The notes below the pieces were generated by a model, which worked only from the letters and a program-made list of their open reading frames with translations, had not been told where the DNA came from and did not search any database. Of a stretch of DNA of 64,000 nt, positions 39,601 through 64,000 are shown in pieces (position 1 is the first letter of the stretch; each line of letters opens with the position of its first letter). The position numbers and the translations under genes are program-made. This DNA is from Opisthocomus hoazin. Its lineage: Eukaryota; Chordata; Aves; Opisthocomiformes; Opisthocomidae. The stretch spans positions 3,844,001 through 3,908,000 of the forward strand of contig NC_134434.1 in the NCBI RefSeq assembly GCF_030867145.1, in the 5' to 3' direction.

Positions 39601-42220
39601 CAAACCAGTTATAACTGATAAAAGGTTCATGCTATTCTCATCAGTCAATAGACATTTAAGTGTATCCAGCTGAGGTGATATTGAGAATAGCTCTGTAAGG
39701 AATGTTGGAAGTAGAGATTACGTCTACTTACTTCATGCTTCCTCACTAGTTATGGTATCTAAGAAAAATGGGATGCTTAGGTTTTAAGCAGACTGCAGAA
39801 AATTTAACAATCCCATATATAAAACAGACTCATTTATCACTCAAGGCAGAACAGAATACATCTCTATGCAGGTTTTAAGACTCTTGACAAATTGGATTGA
39901 AAAAAGAATTTTCAGGAAATTAGCCTGCGTTTACCACTGGCGTGGGACAATGTGTTGAGTTTAACACAATTCTTTCTGTGTAAAAAAGAATTACATTTCA
40001 GAGATCAGTCAGCTGAGTGTACAGTACTTGTTCTTGCTACTCCTGACAGTTCATCCACAAAATGCAACCTACCGTTTTTTCCATAAAAAGAGATCTGGAA
40101 CAAAATCTGCATTTTCTTGAGCTAATTAGTGTACTCATTGAAAAAAAAAACCAAACAATCCTTGTGTGATCGGCAGCTTGTAAATGCTGTTGTCAGCCAT
40201 GCTATCGGAATTAGAAAAGCATGCTTGCGAAGATCAATACAGCCTGTAAACCATCAGTGTACATGGTATGATGTAGGAAGCGTAGCCTCATTCTGCTGCT
40301 CCCTGGGTAAAAGGAGAGCTCCCAGGCATGCTGGCAGATGATAAGCAGAAATGCCAGAACATTAATCCTTCAGAGCAAATCTTCTCATTGCTACACTTCA
40401 ACTAACACATTGCTGTGAATGGGACCTGGAGATGGTAAGGACACACTTTCTTTATTAGATTTGATAAGTACTGGATTAGATTAAATTAATTACAGGGAAT
40501 ACCTTCTATATTCCCCATTGAACTTGTCTGTTAAATATGGAGTTTAACATGCTGTGTTACGTTCTTAAGATGTCCTCTAAGTATCTGTTTGAATGTTCCT
40601 GATGAAGACTTCATATGCTGGAGTAGGGAGGGGGAGGAGATGGAAGTTTGAACTGATTTCTTGAGATAACCCAGTAGTTACCATTACTAATGTGAGTTGT
40701 GGAGTAACTCTCTAGGAAGAAAGGCAGCTGGAATCAATAATTTTTGTACATATGTAAAAGGTAATGTCTGGGGCTAAATGTAGATCTCCCAAGAATATTA
40801 TTGATGAAGGCTAGCTTATGCTACAGTTCATACAAGGCAGCAGCAGACATGTCGGTCTTCTTTCCTGCTTCTGCTCTTGCCTTCAAGAACTAATATCTGA
40901 AATGCATTGTGCATTTCTAATTAAATCTCACTACATAAAAACGGAAGCAAACATTCCATATCTCCATATAGGAGATTTGGAAAATGCACTTTCATACACA
41001 TGAAGTCTTCTCTTTCCAGCAGTAACTCTCTTTTCCACACACAGACTAAAGCAACTTCGTCTCTTGGAAAGGTCCTGAAACAACCAACTGAGAGTAGGAA
41101 GTGGGTAAATGTGCAACCTGTATTTGAAAATGGGCAGTACTGAATGTGCAGCCAAGGTGAACAATGCACACACCTCCTATTCCCACAGCAAATATTAAGT
41201 AACTCTTAGGTGACTTTCAGAATGCCATTTCCTTCACACATTTAAGCAGCTGAGTGACTCCAGTTACAGAACAGGTGAGAAGCCTCTGAGTAACGTGCAG
41301 AAAGCAGAGGGACAACAGGTGGCAAGAAGAGTCAGAGAAGGACAGGGAGGTGGATGGAAGGGAAATTAGGGTTGCTAGTATGATATTAATATTAGGATGC
41401 AAATGACTCAGAAAAAGAGGTTAGGTGGCATGTTCCTTAAGTGACCCTCCGTCTGTCACAAAATTTGAGAGGTATCATGATGCAGGCAGATTATCATAAA
41501 CCCTGATGTGTGACTCTCAGACACTATAAAAGGAAAGTACAACTAAACTATGCTTTGCCTGAACTTTGTGTGAATATTTCCAATCCATCTTAAACTGTGG
41601 AGACCGTTTCACTAAATCACTGCTTTACCAAGCATACAGGCGTAACCTTCACCTTCTGCATCCGTGTTTTCAACTCCCTGGTGCTCCCTCAGGGATCTTT
41701 CCAGCCAGCCTGTGCCTCCTGGAGCAGGGTGACCTCTAGAGGCCTCCAGGCAGAGCTGGCGTGCAATGAGCACGTCAGTGCTCTGTCCCGCATTCTGCCC
41801 TGCACGTTTGCAAACCTTGGACTTTGCCTATTAGTACCCCCAGTCTGAGGACTTTATGTATCTTGAATCATACATTCCCAGCAGTATTGTCATGTCTTCC
41901 AAAGCGCTACCCACATAAGCAGGAGAGGATACTTCAACAGACTTCTTCCTTTCTTTCATGAGAAAGACTGGATCTTTTTCAGCTCTTAGTTTCTTCTGGG
42001 GTTTGAATAAACTTGTAAGTAACGAAGAACTGATTTGATAAATTTGGTTTGTCAGAGTTCACTGAGTAGAAGTTTCTTTTTGCAGAATATGAACATTTTC
42101 AGTTTATGTCATCTTGTCAATGAAACAGTGCTTATTTACTTAGGAGGTACATCTCTGATGTCCAGATTCTTATAGCTCTGAGAATCTTTGCAATCCGTGA
42201 AGCTTCACTGGAGTACACCA
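36635..42220. other. Intergenic, nothing recognised
   Basis: AT-rich, no gene or repeat family recognised. Open frames are short and lack domain features. Confidence 0.45.
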
Positions 42221-42224
42221 GCTG

Positions 42225-42350
42225 CATCTATTTTAAACTTTCTCTCAGAGATGTTCCTTTATGGTAATTACAGACCAATGTTTTTTTCAAGGTCAGTGAC
42301 CTTTGCATTACTTACCAGCTAGCAGGCAGTCTGACTACAGAGGGGTTTTA
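42225..42350. repeat. Short paralogous segment, copy 2
   Basis: Direct counterpart of 22078-22205. Confidence 0.7.
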
Positions 42351-42354
42351 TTAC

Positions 42355-45025
42355 AAGCTGATTCTAATCTTCAAGATATGGCATCAAAATATAAATATAT
42401 GAGAAATTAAATATACTTTAATTTATATGAATGAATGAGATATATTTCGCCAATATAAATAAGGAACATTTCCAGATTCACTAGAACTAAACAAGTATTT
42501 AAGACATAATGTTTATTATTTGACTTTTCTGGATATATACAGCCTGGAGGCATATGGAAGTTGAGTTGTTGGTATTAAACACCATCACCACCATAAATGT
42601 TCAGCACTTTAATCACTAATGTAGTTTAATATTTTACTTTTTTGAAAAATAATAAGAAAACTTCTATTTTAATCATGAAGTACTCATCTTCTATTCAAAG
42701 AAATAATCAGATCAAACTTGTAAAGTCTTTGTAAAATTTTGTTGCAAAATAATAGCATGGCTCTGTATATGAATGCTATGAGCCCTGCTTATTGGGTTCT
42801 ACCAAGATAATTTTTCTGGTCACTGAATAAATGGAAAGCAGACAGAGAACAAATAGTTTTGTAATAAAACCAATAAAAAATGTTCTAGTTCAGTTACTGA
42901 AAAAATAATTTTGGACTGACATAGGCATATACTTTTCCCTCAAATTATACTGACTGTATACAGATTTTTCTTTATGTCTTCAGAAATCCCAGCATAGAAA
43001 ATGTTGGCCAGAAAAGTTTTGTCAACAAAAGAAAACTCAACTGCCGGTATTTTTCTTCATATACATTTTCCTTTGCACAAGATGCTTAGTGACCTTAAAT
43101 GTTGTTTAAAAAAACAAAGACATGATCTTCCTTATGACATGCCATTTGCTCAAATTGCCATTTACTAGTAAACCAAATGAAACATCTAGTTATAATAATG
43201 TAATATCTATAGTTATAGATGCTTGTATACTCATAATTGTAACTATTTTATACATTTCAAGGTAGCCTCAAGCCTATCAATTCTCACAATAAAAAGGCAG
43301 CAGTCTCATTACTTTTTCCCACCTCTCACTCCTATTCCTTTCTCTTTGGTGTCACCCTTACCTGTAGCAGTCTTCCAAGCCTAATATCTATCAGATTTTT
43401 GTATTTTTCTTCCCCAAAGCTAACATCAATTTGCTTCTTATTCCCAAATGCCCTGTCCCTTTTTCATATCCTTTCCTTTCATATATAACCACACCTTTCA
43501 ATCCCGTATTCAAGGGATTTGACCCATTGTTAATTCTCTCCTTATCTCAGACCTCACATGTGCATGTCCCATTCCACACAACTGTTATGGTTGTTTCTGC
43601 CCTGACTTGTTTGTTACTGTGTTTTTATATTTCCATCATGAGCCAGATGGAGCCAATTCTCGCTCTTTATGCTCATGTACCCTAATTCATCAGGACCTTA
43701 CATCTATCTGAAGATGCCCACGGTAAAATTTTGATTGTGCAGATATTATGCCAGACACTCTGCCACTGGAGACCCAGGTCTCTGGCAGGTTCATGCTGGG
43801 ATGGCCCGTTACCATTTCAGTAGCTGTATCATGAAGGAACCGTCACATTCTGGCCCCAGACTCCTCCTTGGAGAGGGGATCCGTAGAACCAAGGGCATGA
43901 AGCACAGCTCACCTAAATAAGGCAAGTAGATGTTCTTGGCCTTCCAAAGCCCTCTCCTCCTCCAGTCGCGGCTAGCTCATTGCCACATGCCAGGGCAGAA
44001 GCAGAACAAAGACTTCACCCCTGTCAGCAAGGGGAAGGAGAGGGTTTCAGGGCACTGCAGTCAGAAGGCACTTCTGTGCCTGCAGCCTTGGCTGCACAGA
44101 GACTCCCAGACTGGATCATCCCCTCTGGGACAGGGACAGTGTCCTTGGGGGTAGGTGTCAACCAGCCCCTGCCTCCGCTGGGGTCCGCACATGCTGGCAT
44201 GGTGTAATCAGCATTAATTGCACAGGGAGTCTTTCAGCATGTCTTCATTAATGCTTAGTGTTCAACAGGAAAATGCTGTTGAAGCAGCTCTCCTTGTGGT
44301 CCCACACTTTGGTTTGCATGACAGGTCTGTTCCCGGGGCACATCTAACGTGTTCCTACCTCAGACAGGCACTCAGCTCTTGGCACTCCCACCCTTTCCCC
44401 CTGAAACCCATTTAGTCCAGCTGCCAGGTCCTCAGCACTTGCTGTTCTGCCCCACTGATCTTCTCACCTTGTGCTGCTCTACTCGCTAAGGGAGACAGAG
44501 ACGGTGTTTCAAGTGTGCGTCAGTGCCTGAACCTTCCTCTCACAGCAGCCCTGTCTGCCAGGGAGCTGGTCCTGCTGACATGTTCCAGAGGGAAAGGGGG
44601 TTGCTCTCAGCCTAACCCCAGGCTTCCTCTGCAAGAGGAAGACTCAGGACAGGAGAGATAGGCGAGGGAGATGAGGGGCAGGATTTCTTCTTCCCTCTGT
44701 AGTCCTGCTCTGCTTCTGTGTGTGAACAGTGGAGGTGGGCTTTGCTTGAGTTTGCAGTGACATTTTCACATCCACTTCAAGGGGGAAGAATATTGTGCTT
44801 ACTTGTGTGTCTTGAGGTAGCATGAAGGTAGATTATGGGAATGACTCGTCTACACTTCAGGCTGCGAGGGTCTTTCTGTGTCACCCTTGTTGGCCTCGGT
44901 GTCTAGGAGGTCATCAGCTGTGGAGGCTGGATCTCAAGGTCATCCTAATACGAATGAGGGTGATCCAGCACCCTGGGCCTCTCCTGGGACCTGCACTATG
45001 AAGGTCCAGCCAGAGCACAGCTCTC
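42355..45025. other. Intergenic, nothing recognised
   Basis: Very AT-rich to about 43.3 kb, then rising GC content towards the island at 45 kb. No coding signature recognised. Confidence 0.4.
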
Positions 45026-45029
45026 CTTA

Positions 45030-45720
45030 GCCTGCTGCTGTCAGGTCAGGGTCTTTTCTTTCAGCCCTGGTGACCCTGAGCATCCCAGGCCTCCTCTGGC
45101 CCGTTCCACCCGTCTGAGCTCTGTCCCAGTGGCGAACACAGCAGACTGGCTGACCCCCCTCCTTGGCGATTCACCTTTCTGCTGCGGTTCAGTGACAACA
45201 CGTGGGCCAGGCAGTTTCAGCAGCCCCAAAGCCCCCGTTTTTAAGGCAGACCCAGCTGCTGGTCGGCAGCGGGCCGGGCACCCAGAGAAGGATCCCCCTC
45301 GGCGGCTCCAAGCTGCCACCCGCTGGCAATGGCGGCCGTGAGCAGGGGGCCCGGCCGGCTGCTGCCTGGCCGAGCTCCCCGGATGGACAGGAACCCGCTG
45401 GAGCCCCAAGCCGAGAGGAAAGCTGATGGGGCTGTGCCCTCACAGCAACAGCCGACACGACACGGCAACAGGCACAGCCGCCGTCCCAAGTGATGTCTCT
45501 GGGCCCTACGCCAGCACCCACCCTGGGGCCTCACTACGGCTGGCTGCACTTCCCTCCCATGTCGTGCTGCCTGGGGCACCCACGGTCTCCTCAGGGCCTC
45601 TCGGCCTGGGTGTGAGCAGGCAGGCAGTTCCCTTGCAATCCCTGCCACCGCTCAGCCCATGGGCTTGGCCTGCGTTCCCCAGGCCTCCGGCCTGGAGCTG
45701 CCCTCTCTGATGGCTCTTGC
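45030..45720. other. GC- and CpG-rich island
   Basis: A GC-rich stretch of about 700 bases with many CpG (for example GGTCGGCAGCGGGCCGGGC and ATGGCGGCCGTG) in an otherwise AT-rich spacer. Open frames overlap in several phases on both strands, as expected from GC content alone. It could be a CpG-island promoter of an unrecognised transcript. No gene is assigned. Confidence 0.6.
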
Positions 45721-45724
45721 TTCA

Positions 45725-47435
45725 TTTGTAACATTTCAGCTGGGAAGAAGGAGGTAAGTCGTGGGAATCTCACTGGGATGAGAATATTGTGACATGACAC
45801 AGTAGCTTGGCATCACAGTTTAAGACACAGAAGACTGTCTACCTCCAGCCCAGGTTTCTAAGGGAAGAGGATAGCTAAGGCAAGCATGACCTGTCTAAGC
45901 AGGTTGTTTACAACCTATCTCTCCAAAAGACTCTTCACAAGTACTGAGCAGAGAGCCAAGCAAGCACCTCCTGGTGGTACAGCCTCTGCTCGCTCTCACC
46001 TGGCAGCTATGTGGGAGGATGTGCTTCATACCTCAGAATGGATTAAATTTTTCCACTAGGCACATGCAAAAATACTATTGATGATGGCTTAGTGAAAAAT
46101 TTTTAAGGCCTGATTTAAGCATGCGACTAAAAGGGGCACACCAGATTTCTTCTAGCCTCCATTCATAGGCTGGAGATGTGCTGCTGAGGTAGAACCTCCA
46201 TATATACATCCCAACATCTTAGGTCCACCTGCAAGGTTCAAATCTGTATGGCCAGTTCCTGAGATTAGAAAGGATCTGCTAAGTCATTTGACACATTTCT
46301 AATAAATAGTGCATCTTCTTGCAGAATTGCAGTTTGCCCTTTCCTTCTATACAAGGTTATCTTAAAAAGTCTCCCCAAAAAAATAAAACTGCGTTTGACA
46401 GAGGCCCAGACCACTCTGTCCTGTACTCCTTTCTAGTAGGGAAGGTCCTTCATACTCAACTGGTGCTGATACATGCTAAAGATTTCACAGTAACTTGTGC
46501 TTTGTCTGTTGAGTGTGGTTTTAAAGTCTCTAAAATCTATTTTACATGGAAATTCACACATACTGATTAGCAGGAAAGTGGAAGGAGATATTTCCTTGCT
46601 ATGGGCAGTTTGATACATACCACACATGTGGATCTAAGTTCCCATTGTAAGTCTAATAACAAAAATTATCTCATTGATATAGAAATGCCTCATAAATGAA
46701 ACAGTTAAAATTGTTATATGAGATACTTTCTTGTAACAGCCTGCTTTGTGTGGTATTTTACTTACCCTTCCAATGTTACTTTCTGTCCTAAGGTTGACTC
46801 TTCAGTCTTTCTTGAGAATGGTGATGCAGCAAGGAGGGAGCCTACTATGAGTTTTCAGCATCCTGAAGTCTTTGTCAGGAGGCGTATGGTATAGCATAGA
46901 TTTCTTCCTACTTGGTCTGGGTTTGTTTGGGTTTATTTTTATCTCTTTCCTTTTCACAATCTGCTTCCCTTTCACTGGTTTCCAAATGAAGTTTAAAAGG
47001 TGCAGGGTAGCTTCCCATGCCTCAGTTATCACAAAATGTAATTCTTTATGCAGTGACCTACAAGGTTTGTCAGACATTTGCCATATATGGTATTCACAAA
47101 TTTAACCTAAAACAGGTTAGGTAATAGTTGTTTGACTACTATACAGTTATTAAAACAAGCTAAAACCACTTCAGACCCAGAAGAGCCCTAAGACCATGCA
47201 CTGTCAGGTCAATAAAAACCCTGGAGCCTTTTGATATTAATGGAAAAAAAATCGTATTTACTGCTGTACAGTAATGGAGATTTTAAGGAAATGAAACATC
47301 TTACTGTAGACAGAGAATGATCAGGTATTCTGAAGTAGGAGTGAAACCACCTGCCGTGGACCACAATTGCGGAGCAGAAAATGGAGTGAAAGAAATCTGA
47401 AGTTTACTAGGAAACCATAGTAAGCCTTCTAACAT
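45725..47435. other. Intergenic, nothing recognised
   Basis: AT-rich spacer without recognisable genes or repeat families. Confidence 0.4.
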
Positions 47436-47439
47436 GTCA

Positions 47440-49078
47440 TGTTGCATTGGTTTTGGCTGGGACAGAGTTAGTTTTTTTCACAGTAGCTAGTAAGGAGCTA
47501 TGTTTTGGATGTGTGATGAAAAAAATATTGGTAATACAGGGATGTTTTAGTTGTTGCTGACCAGTACTTAAACAGAGTCAAGGCCTTTTCTGCTTCTCAC
47601 CCCACCCCACCAGCAAGAAGGCTGGGGGTGCATGGGAAGTTGGGAGGAGACAGAGATGGTCCTTGAACACTTCTAGGGAGGGGGCATCCACAACTGCTCT
47701 GGGTAACCTCTTCCAGTGCCTCACAACCCTCATAGAAAAGAATTTCTTCCTTTAGTCTAAACCTAACCTCATTCAGCTTGAAGCCATCACCGCTTGTCCT
47801 ATCCCTACAGGCCTGGTAAAAAGTTCCTCTCCGGCTTTCTTCTAGGCCCCTTCAGGTACTGGAAGGCTGCTTTAAGGTATCCCCAGAGCCTTCTCTTCTA
47901 CAGGCTGCACAGCCCCAACTGTCTCAGCCTTTCCTCACAGCAGAGGTGTTCCAGTCCTCTGATCATTTTTGTGGCCCTCCTCTGGACCAGCTCCAACAGG
48001 TCCATGTCCTTCCTGTGCTGAGAGCTCCAGAGCTGCACACAGGACTCCAGGGTGGGTCTCACCAGAGCAGAGCAGAGTAGAAGGGCATAATCACCTCCGT
48101 CACCCTGCTGCCTGCACTGCTGGGGATGCAGCCCAGGAGACGGCTGGCCTTCTGGGCTGCAAGCACACACTGCCGGGTCATGTTGAGTTTGTCATTGACC
48201 AGCACCCCCAAGTCCTTCTCCTCAGAGCTGCTCTCAATCCACCCTCCGCCTAGCCTGTATTTGTGCTTGGGATTGCCCCAACCCATGTGCAGGACCTTGC
48301 ATTTGGCCTTCTTAAACTTCATGAGATTTTCACAGGCCCACCTCTCAAGCCTGTCCAGGTCCCTCTGGACGACCTCTCTTCCCTCCAGTGTGTTGACCAC
48401 GCCATGCAGCCTGGTGTCATCGGCAAACTTGCTGAGGGTGCACTCAATCCCACTGTCCATGCTGCTGACAAAGATGTTAAACAGCACGGATCCCAGAACT
48501 GACCCCTGAGGAACACCACTCCTCACTGGTGTCTACTTGGACATCAAGCCATGGACCGCAATTCTTTGAGTGCAACCATCCAGCCAATTCCTTATCTACT
48601 GGGTGGTCCATCCATCAAACCCCTGTCTCTCCAGTTTAGAGACAAGGATGTCATGTGGGACAGTGTCAAATGCTTTGCTCAAGTCCAGGTAAATAATGTC
48701 AGTTGCTCTTCCTTTATCCACCAATGCCATATTCCATGCCACACGACATCAGGATCAGACTATAAAGCAGGGGGAGGAAGAATGAAGGAGCAAATGTTTA
48801 GATGATGACTTTTGTCTTCCCAAGTAACTGTTATGCAAGATGGAGCCCTGCTTTCCTGTAGATGGCTGAACACCTGCCTGCCTATGGGAAGTAGTGAATG
48901 AATTCCTTGTTTTTCTTTGCTTGCACACATGCCTTTTGCTTTAGCTGTTAAACTGTTCTCATCTCAACCCTCAAGTTTTCTCACTTGTACCCTTCCAGTT
49001 GCCGCCCCCATCTTATCGTGGGGGAGTGAGTGAGCACCTGTCTGGTGCTTAGTTGCCAGCTAGGGTTAAAACATGACA
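47440..49078 (+). mobile_element. Solo ERVL-type LTR interrupted by a CR1
   Basis: The left part (47440-47655) begins TGTTGCATTGGTTTTGGCTG. The right part (48728-49078) has a TATA-like CTATAAAGC, a poly(A)-like GTTAAACTG and ends ACATGACA. Together they read as one LTR of about 565 bases in plus orientation, split by a CR1. No internal retroviral genes are present. CATTGG occurs near both ends, but a clean target duplication is not established. Confidence 0.78.
47656..48727 (-). repeat. CR1 LINE segment nested in the LTR, lacking its own 3' tail
   Basis: The minus strand reads through the C-terminal part of the CR1 reverse-transcriptase frame, including a FADDT motif and [10 protein letters not shown] just before it. 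A 155-codon open stretch spans 48059-48526. The left end stops at the CCTTGAACACTTC region, so the usual last bases and octamer tail are missing. Confidence 0.88.
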
Positions 49079-49084
49079 CATTGG

Positions 49085-49960
49085 AAGGAAGAGCTAGGCT
49101 GGCATCACTGATAGGTGTTGGATAGATTTATTAAGCTCTTTGTGGATGAAAACTGATCAGCTCCTTAAAAGCTCACTCTTGTCACTCTTTCAGATAGCAA
49201 TGACAGAGACGTATGGGGTTTCCGTTTTCTCATCCTCACTACTGACAGGAGAACAACCTCAAAATCACTGCTGCGTTGGTGAGTTTTCATCTTGGAGACA
49301 GATAATTAAAGACTCATTTTGGTAATTCTGTCTTAGCCATACTGACACTGAGCTGTCAGCTCCATGTTTCCAGCACTGTGAGCAAAGCTCACTGGAAGCT
49401 CACTATGCTCCATGTCTGACCACAGTCATAACTAGAGCTTAAATTTTTTTTGAATTTGCCTTTTAGGCAAGACCTAAACCAAGCATTAGGCATCCAAATA
49501 GCAAGATGTAGAGAGAATACACTGTAAGCTCATAAAAGCAAACCAGAAGCCTCTGTATCCCTCCCAAAACATATGTTGAACCCTCTGCCCCCGACTGGCA
49601 GCCTCATTTTCCACCCCCAAACAAACTGGAGCAGAGGATGTCCTTCCATCTCCCGAATGTATTTGTGCTTTCCCAGCAATAGATAAGCTTGTAAGAAAAG
49701 AGAAACCAAGCACGCTGTTACTCTCAAGTGCTCTCTGAAACTCTGTCTTCCTGTACAGCTCTGAGCTTTTGCACCATGGAGAGGGTTTCTGTGTAGCTGG
49801 TAAATTCTGGTAGATTTCTTCTCCATGAACATGTCCAAATCTCTTTTCAAACTGTATAATTCTTTAGTTTTCAGTGACAAGGAGTTCCACAGCTTACCTG
49901 CATACTTTGTGAAGAACCTACAGGTCACTGTGTTTTTGAACAACTTGCCTGCAGGTAGTT
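49085..49960. other. Intergenic, nothing recognised
   Basis: Spacer between the LTR and the CA repeat. It contains a 137-codon minus-strand frame (49530-49943) without recognisable domains. Confidence 0.4.
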
Positions 49961-49963
49961 TCG

Positions 49964-49966
<3 letters not shown>

Positions 49967-50004
<38 letters not shown>

Positions 50005-50068
50005 GCACGCACACACACACACGCACGCACACACACACACACACACCCACACCCCCACACACACACAC
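49967..50068. repeat. (CA)n microsatellite with CGCA interruptions
   Basis: About 100 bases of CA repeat interrupted by GCACGCACGC and CCCACACCCCC variants. It lies about 850 bases downstream of the gene B poly(A) signal. Confidence 0.97.
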
Positions 50069-50069
50069 T

Positions 50070-50915
50070 GTCCTCAACCTTCTGCCCTCTGCACTCTCCT
50101 GTTTCTTTTAATGTCAGAGCCAGTTAGAACACCGATCCCTGTCAAGTCTCTCCACACTGTGCTGATTTTATATTTCTGCTTTGTATGCCCACTCAGTTCT
50201 CTCCTATCTTATATCTCTGGGTTTGTTTAATTGGTCATCCTATGGAAGCACCTCCATGTGTCTCATCATCTTTATTCCCTGTGGAATCATAATTGCTTGC
50301 AAAGTCAGTTTGTCTCTTTTTATTTTCTGTTTTGCTACCAGTGCTGAGAAATGAGTAGATATTTTCACATAGTTATGCAGCACATGTGGAAGACCTTGCT
50401 CCTGATGGGTAATTGTCAGCTCAGAGTCTATTTTTTTATATGTTACACTGCATTATGTTTCCCCATGCGTACAGTTTTGTGTACTGAATTTGTATGGTAC
50501 TTAATGGCACTGTCTACACAGTGCCATGAAATCCTTCTGCACTTCTTACGTATCAGTCATTTTCCTTACTGCCTGGAATAGTGATACTTCATTGGGACAC
50601 ACTGTGCTCCTTCCTCTTCAACACCTCTTCACCTTGTTTTATCATTAGCTTCAACAACACAGGCCCCAGCACAAGTAACTTCTCATTCTGTGTCTTTGAG
50701 GATTATTTATCTGTGTGAGAAGCTTCTTTTTAACACTTACTAAGTAGTTAGGGATAAGTAGTTAGGAACTGATGACAGAAAGCTGTATATGAGATAGGTA
50801 TATGAAAGGTATAAGAAAAAACTATGCCCAAAGGCTAATGACTCTACAGCCCTAACCAGTAAAAAGAGAAACAAATGATAACGTGGGCTCATGGTGCGCA
50901 TTCAAATGAAACTAC
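50070..50915. other. 3' flank of MYH gene B
   Basis: AT-rich, no exon or repeat recognised. Confidence 0.45.
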
Positions 50916-50917
50916 TC

Positions 50918-50923
50918 TTTATT
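50918..50923 (-). terminator. MYH: Poly(A) signal of MYH gene B
   Basis: AATAAA on the minus strand, 103 bases after the stop codon, giving a short 3' UTR like those of other sarcomeric MYH transcripts. Confidence 0.8.
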
Positions 50924-51026
50924 CACTACGTGATGAGGTGGTGGCAAATATAAAATAAAGACAAAAGCAACCGAGAGGTTCACATTTTGCGCAACTCTCA
51001 GGTCACTTTGGTGCCTCATGACATCC

Positions 51027-63506
<12,480 letters not shown>

Positions 63507-64000
63507 CTGGAACGTACCACAAGAAGTGACAGACAAAAATAATGATGTGAAACATGTGTTAGGACCATCAAAGGTGCGAGTGTGTTGCTGGTAGCATCTA
63601 AGCCTGGACAAGGGCCTGAGTTTGTCAGGGGGTGTTCTCGACCAAGGAGCTTATTTCTGCCTTCCCTTACCTTCCTGCAGCCTGTCTTAATGCAACTAGC
63701 AAGAACGTCTGTCTGGTTCAGGTTAGAATTGGGAGTAGAATTGGAGGGGGAAGTGGTAAACAGAAAAATAATTGTGAAAATAGCTACAAGAGGCCCAGCT
63801 GTTTTGGGAAATCAGGTGAGATGATATTTATTTCCCAGATCTGTGTGTGGAGTTCTGATCTGAGTCTTCAGAGGAAAAAGGAAAAGAGACTGACTCTGGT
63901 TTGTTTTAAAGAAGTCTGTTGGTGGGAGTCCAGGCTACCTTTTCCATGCTCGAAGACCAGGTAATGCAGGACTGATGACACACAGATTTACTTTTCCTAA
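63507..64000 (-). other. Intron of MYH gene B reaching the right edge
   Basis: The preceding motor exon (the segment with the NEKLQQFFNHHMF family motif) is not in this stretch, so the window ends inside the intron. Confidence 0.7.

Noticed and set aside
45041..45710. Overlapping 94-135 codon frames in the GC-rich island
   Set aside because: Four or more frames are open on both strands because GC-rich DNA has few stops; none has a domain signature.

Overview
The window is vertebrate nuclear DNA and almost certainly avian. It is AT-rich, with short introns, many 5'-truncated CR1 LINEs ending in the typical ATTCTATG/ATTCTGTG tail, and an avian ERVL-type LTR. It lies inside a cluster of sarcomeric (skeletal fast-type) myosin heavy chain (MYH) genes. 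All MYH units are on the minus strand, so transcription runs from high to low coordinates.

Layout, left to right. (1) 1-6130: the 5' part of MYH gene A. It has a TATA promoter near 6.05 kb, two inferred non-coding exons, and ten coding exons for about the first 381 residues (N-terminal SH3-like region, P-loop, switch I). The gene leaves the window at the left edge. (2) About 6.1-29.7 kb: intergenic DNA with CR1 copies, an ERVL-type LTR fragment, an unassigned candidate exon with one membrane helix (about 17.0 kb), and a block of about 1.3 kb that recurs 14 kb away. (3) 29.7-31.83 kb: an unprocessed MYH pseudogene. Two decayed head exons are joined by large deletions to rod exons, three of which remain open with good splice sites. 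(4) 31.9-50.9 kb: intergenic DNA with the second copy of the block, two adjacent CR1 copies, an AGAAC repeat, a GC-rich island at about 45 kb, a CR1 nested in an LTR at 47.4-49.1 kb, and a long CA repeat. (5) 50.9-63.5 kb: the 3' part of MYH gene B. It has 25 coding exons in one continuous frame (1,411 residues plus stop) running from the late motor domain through the IQ motifs and the whole coiled-coil rod to the stop and poly(A) signal. One intron holds a young CR1 with an almost open reverse-transcriptase frame.

The two live genes encode thick-filament motors: gene A shows the ATP-binding half of the head, and gene B shows loop 2, the SH1/SH2 helices, the converter, the lever arm and the rod. 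Head-to-tail units with paralogous spacers and a deleted unit between them fit a cluster shaped by tandem duplication, unequal exchange and probably gene conversion. I cannot assign each gene to a named paralogue from sequence alone, and I found no RNA gene or CRISPR array. The most unusual items are the head-to-rod deleted pseudogene with clean rod exons, the orphan membrane-helix exon, and the 3'-truncated CR1 inside an LTR.
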